Shown here piece by piece: positions 6,429-8,849 of a DNA stretch of 8,849 nucleotides; the first letter of the stretch is position 1; each line of letters begins with the position of its first letter. Under the pieces are notes generated by a model. That model saw only the letters and a list, made by a program, of their open reading frames with translations, made no database searches and had not been told where the DNA came from. Location: NCBI GenBank assembly GCA_013002105.1, contig JABDKS010000717.1:1-8849 (forward strand), read 5' to 3'. The translations under genes were made by a program, and so were the position numbers. The DNA is from Pirellulaceae bacterium. GTDB taxonomy: Bacteria > Planctomycetota > Planctomycetia > Pirellulales > Pirellulaceae.

Positions 6429-7469
6429 ATGGCAAAGGGACTGTTCACGCAAGGCATGTGCGTCCTGCTGCGCGAAGCCATGACGATCGACGAACTTCAA
6501 GAGTGCTTGAAGGATTTTGATCTGGTGGGCAAGCACGAATCGATTGATGATGACGACGCACCCGAAACACTTGTGCTGAAGTACCGTGACGAGGTTCAAG
6601 GGCATTTGCTAGTCACCCCGTCAGCCGGTCTGTGGCCCGACGACATGGGCGATCCAGATGAGTCCCCGGAACGTTTCGTCGCCTGGTCTCTTGGTCAATT
6701 CGGGCCACTCGCCTTTCCGGGTTGTTTGGAACGTGCCAGTGAGCAGTCCTGGGGTTGGGAAGATGGCAGCGACGCGATCAAAGAACATAAGGGCCACGTC
6801 CGTTTCTTGATCAGCTACGTCTTGGGGGCCGAAGAGGAAGAAGGTGAGGAAGAGGAAGACGTGCCGCTTGTACCCGATGATTACGACCCCATCGACGAAA
6901 TGAAGTTTTTGACCAAGGCGGTCACCGCGGTTTTGGAGTCCCCCAAAGCAATTTGCTACTTCAATCCCGGCGGCGAAGTACTTCGCGACGAAAATGGTTT
7001 ACGCCAGGGTTTGAATTACGCATGGAGTCACGACCTGCCGCCATTAGATATGTGGACCAATGTGCGACTGTTTCGTGCCACCGAAGAGTGGTCACTGATG
7101 GACACGGTCGGTAATGGGCAGTTGGATGTGCCCGATCTAGAAGCGGTCTACGATACGGACCGGTATGAACCGAGCGATATCGAACGCTTTTTACGAAATG
7201 CGTCGTTGTACTTACTGAACACCAACGAGGACGTCGAAGACGGGGACACGGCCGACGGTCCCGGCGACGTCTGCTGGACTGCGATGGAATGCGAGGAAGC
7301 GCTTTCAGACCCACCGCGCCCCACGATTCGCTGGATTCCCGAAGATGGCACCGACCCGCCAGACGAATTGCTTGAGCGAGGTGAAGACCTGGATGACTTG
7401 GACGACATCGACTTTGGCGACGATGAAGACGAATTGGACGATGAATTAGGCGAATTCGGGATCTCGTGA
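6429..7469 (+). CDS. DUF4261 domain-containing protein
   Basis: The protein has 346 residues, with no signal peptide or membrane segment, so it is cytoplasmic. It fits what I recall of the DUF4261 family along most of its length: FTQGMCVLL (6-14), LWPDDMGDP (68-76), FVAWSLGQFGPLAFPG (83-98), LERASEQSWGW (100-110), ICYFNPGGEVLRDENGL (175-191), PPLDMWTNVRLF (204-215), LMDTVGNGQLDVPDLEA (223-239) and FLRNASLYLL (254-263). No biochemical function is known to me for this family. Two acidic parts stand out: a Glu-rich insert at 135-144, from a GA-rich stretch around 6830-6862, and an Asp/Glu-rich tail at 318-343. ATG 6429 is chosen because family similarity starts there and AGGG (6414-6417) lies 11 nt upstream. 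Confidence 0.8.
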   Translation: MAKGLFTQGMCVLLREAMTIDELQECLKDFDLVGKHESIDDDDAPETLVLKYRDEVQGHLLVTPSAGLWPDDMGDPDESPERFVAWSLGQFGPLAFPGCLERASEQSWGWEDGSDAIKEHKGHVRFLISYVLGAEEEEGEEEEDVPLVPDDYDPIDEMKFLTKAVTAVLESPKAICYFNPGGEVLRDENGLRQGLNYAWSHDLPPLDMWTNVRLFRATEEWSLMDTVGNGQLDVPDLEAVYDTDRYEPSDIERFLRNASLYLLNTNEDVEDGDTADGPGDVCWTAMECEEALSDPPRPTIRWIPEDGTDPPDELLERGEDLDDLDDIDFGDDEDELDDELGEFGIS

Positions 7470-7593
7470 GCACAACAACTAACTCGGTGTCTGATCAAAA
7501 CCGTTTCTGGCCAGTCGTCGTTGTCAAAGAGCGGCAACAATCGAGCGTCCGTGGCGAATTCCCTACGCTGACAATTCACTTTGCTTAGGCGAG

Positions 7594-7603
7594 GGGATAG
7601 ACT
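7594..7603 (+). promoter_or_regulatory. Candidate promoter element GGGATAGACT upstream of the kinase gene
   Basis: This 10-mer is identical to the one before the ankyrin lipoprotein gene (2842-2851, -) and points the same way relative to its gene. Here it lies 96 bp before the kinase ATG. TAGACT resembles a -10 hexamer, but no convincing -35 box sits 16-18 nt upstream. If used, the leader would contain the palindrome at 7656-7673. Confidence 0.28.
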
Positions 7604-7655
7604 AATTCCCATCCAATCGATGGTGCAAAGCTGAGCCACACCGCCCGAGGTTTTA

Positions 7656-7673
7656 CCGATCCAATTTGATCGG
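7656..7673 (+). promoter_or_regulatory. 18-bp near-perfect palindrome in the kinase leader (operator-like or leader hairpin)
   Basis: CCGATCCAATTTGATCGG has two perfect 6-bp arms (CCGATC, GATCGG) around a 6-nt centre that is itself nearly symmetrical (AATT core). Only one pair of positions breaks the symmetry. It lies 26 bp before the kinase ATG and 52 bp after the promoter-like element. It could be a repressor site or a leader hairpin. Confidence 0.4.
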
Positions 7674-7699
7674 CACCCATCCGTTCGAATTGCGACGTC

Positions 7700-8849
7700 A
7701 TGACCGATTCAAAGAACCGCCTAACTGACCCGACCGAGGTCATTCCATCCGCATTAGGTGATGGGCCGGAAAAATATGGCCGGTATCAAGTACGCGGATT
7801 CCTAGGACGCGGCGGCTTCGGAATGGTCCTCAAAGGATTTGATTCGGACCTCCAACGTTCGGTCGCGATCAAAGTTCCTCTGGAGGAACATCGCAAGAAC
7901 TTCGACGCGGCGCGTTATCAAGTCGAAGCACAGAATCTGGCCAAGCTGCATCATCCCGGAATCGTAGCGGTCTACGATGTCGGATTCGAAGGCGACTGTT
8001 TCTATATCGTCACCGAGCGATTAAGCGGCGTAACGCTCCACGAATGGTTGCTTCAGCACGAACCGACGTGGAAGGAGTCGGCCGAGATTATTGCAAAATC
8101 TGCCGACGCGTTATCGCATGCACATCAGCGTCGTGTCATCCACCGCGATATCAAACCGGGCAACGTCTTTATGACACCCGACCGAGGGCCGGTTCTGGTG
8201 GACTTTGGATTGGCGATCGCCGAACAAAACGCGGGGGACGATATCGGGGCGGTGCGGGGCACACTACGGTACATGGCGCCCGAGCAGGTAGAGGGCCGCG
8301 GACACCGAATCGACGGTCGCACCGATATCTATGCACTCGGCGTGTTGCTTTATCAAATGCTGACCGGTCGCGCACCGTACACGGCGACGGACAAATACGA
8401 ATTGCGGCGGCAGATCGTCAACGATGTGCCGCAACCGCCTCGGCAAATTCGTCCCGATATCCCTGTGTCGATCGAACGTATTTGCATGCGAGCGCTCTCG
8501 AAATCACTATCGAAACGATACACGACCGCGTCAGATATGGTCGACGATCTAAGAAAGGCAATTTCACAAGCCGGCGCAGGTGGTTCCCAGGAAGACCCCG
8601 TCGACATCGACGCGAACGCTCAAGAGATGATGGACCCTGCCGATGTCGCACCGAATCGTCGGACGCCACTTGCAGGCAAACGGCTCGTCACCGCCCTGCA
8701 TTTGAATATCAGCATTCGACCCACCGATGACCAACCAGCGGATGTCGATCCGGAAGACCAGATCGAGATTGTCGATTCGATTCAAACGTACTGCCAAAAA
8801 TGCGTTGAGTCGTTTGGTGGAGTTCTGTTGCCAAGTAGCGGGCAGGAGA
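7700..8849 (+). CDS. Ser/Thr protein kinase fused to a degenerate class III cyclase-like domain, 3' truncated
   Basis: ATG 7700 is the first start after an in-frame stop at 7667-7669, and the frame stays open to the window edge (383 residues and continuing). Residues 29-288 are a complete Hanks-type kinase: glycine loop GRGGFGMVLKG (36-46), AIK with K58, alpha-C E76, HRDIKPGN with D150 (an RD kinase), DFG with D168, and GTLRYMAPEQ (187-196). All catalytic residues are present, so it should phosphorylate Ser/Thr. After a linker (about 289-325), residues 326-383 align with the start of a class III adenylyl/guanylyl cyclase domain: KRLVTALHLNIS, then VDPEDQIEIVDSIQTYCQKC, then ESFGGVLLPSSGQE. 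Both positions that normally hold metal-binding Asp differ (N336 and Q382). No transmembrane segment is seen yet. Kinase-cyclase-ATPase-repeat proteins are known in bacteria, so more domains may follow outside the window. No Shine-Dalgarno is visible. Confidence 0.9.
   Translation, partial: MTDSKNRLTDPTEVIPSALGDGPEKYGRYQVRGFLGRGGFGMVLKGFDSDLQRSVAIKVPLEEHRKNFDAARYQVEAQNLAKLHHPGIVAVYDVGFEGDCFYIVTERLSGVTLHEWLLQHEPTWKESAEIIAKSADALSHAHQRRVIHRDIKPGNVFMTPDRGPVLVDFGLAIAEQNAGDDIGAVRGTLRYMAPEQVEGRGHRIDGRTDIYALGVLLYQMLTGRAPYTATDKYELRRQIVNDVPQPPRQIRPDIPVSIERICMRALSKSLSKRYTTASDMVDDLRKAISQAGAGGSQEDPVDIDANAQEMMDPADVAPNRRTPLAGKRLVTALHLNISIRPTDDQPADVDPEDQIEIVDSIQTYCQKCVESFGGVLLPSSGQE

Noticed and set aside
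7148..7639. Reverse-strand open frame of 163 codons with Ser-rich product
   Set aside because: It is the antisense shadow of the Asp/Glu-rich tail of the DUF4261 gene (GAC/GAT codons read backwards as Ser-rich sequence).
8044..8730. Long open frame (228 codons, + strand) rich in Arg
   Set aside because: It lies wholly inside the kinase gene in another frame. The kinase frame carries all conserved kinase motifs, while this one gives an Arg/His/Ser-rich product with no recognisable domain.

Overview
The window looks like a piece of a planctomycete chromosome, probably a Rhodopirellula-like member of the Pirellulaceae. The reasons are moderate G+C, many secreted or membrane-anchored proteins, weak or absent Shine-Dalgarno signals before several genes, and protein types typical of that group: a BatA/MoxR-cluster amidotransferase-like protein, a carboxypeptidase-regulatory-like secreted protein, and a Ser/Thr kinase fused to a cyclase-like domain. 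The assignment is by recognition; no search was run.

Layout. Positions 1-1925 (+) hold the end of an operon: the 3' part of a membrane protein of the planctomycete 'glutamine amidotransferase' type, then, overlapping by ATGA, a secreted caspase/legumain-like (clan CD) protein with an EF-hand-like loop. Convergent to it (1981-2835, -) is an ankyrin-repeat lipoprotein. Divergent from that is a multi-pass acyltransferase-3/OpgC-like protein (2958-4247, +). Just behind it is a 17-bp tandem repeat (4266-4350). A secreted protein with carboxypeptidase-regulatory-like folds follows (4474-6123, +); its signal-peptide region contains three copies of a 15-bp in-frame repeat. A 305-bp gap with a small hairpin leads to a DUF4261 protein (6429-7469, +). 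After a 230-bp gap with a promoter-like element and an 18-bp near-palindrome, a Ser/Thr kinase starts at 7700 and runs off the right edge.

Only the first two genes are clearly co-transcribed. The rest look like single transcription units, and most act at or outside the cytoplasmic membrane. The most interesting points are the kinase-cyclase fusion, whose cyclase-like part has lost both metal-binding aspartates visible here, and the secreted clan CD peptidase-like protein coupled to the amidotransferase-like gene. I saw no RNA genes, insertion sequences or CRISPR arrays.
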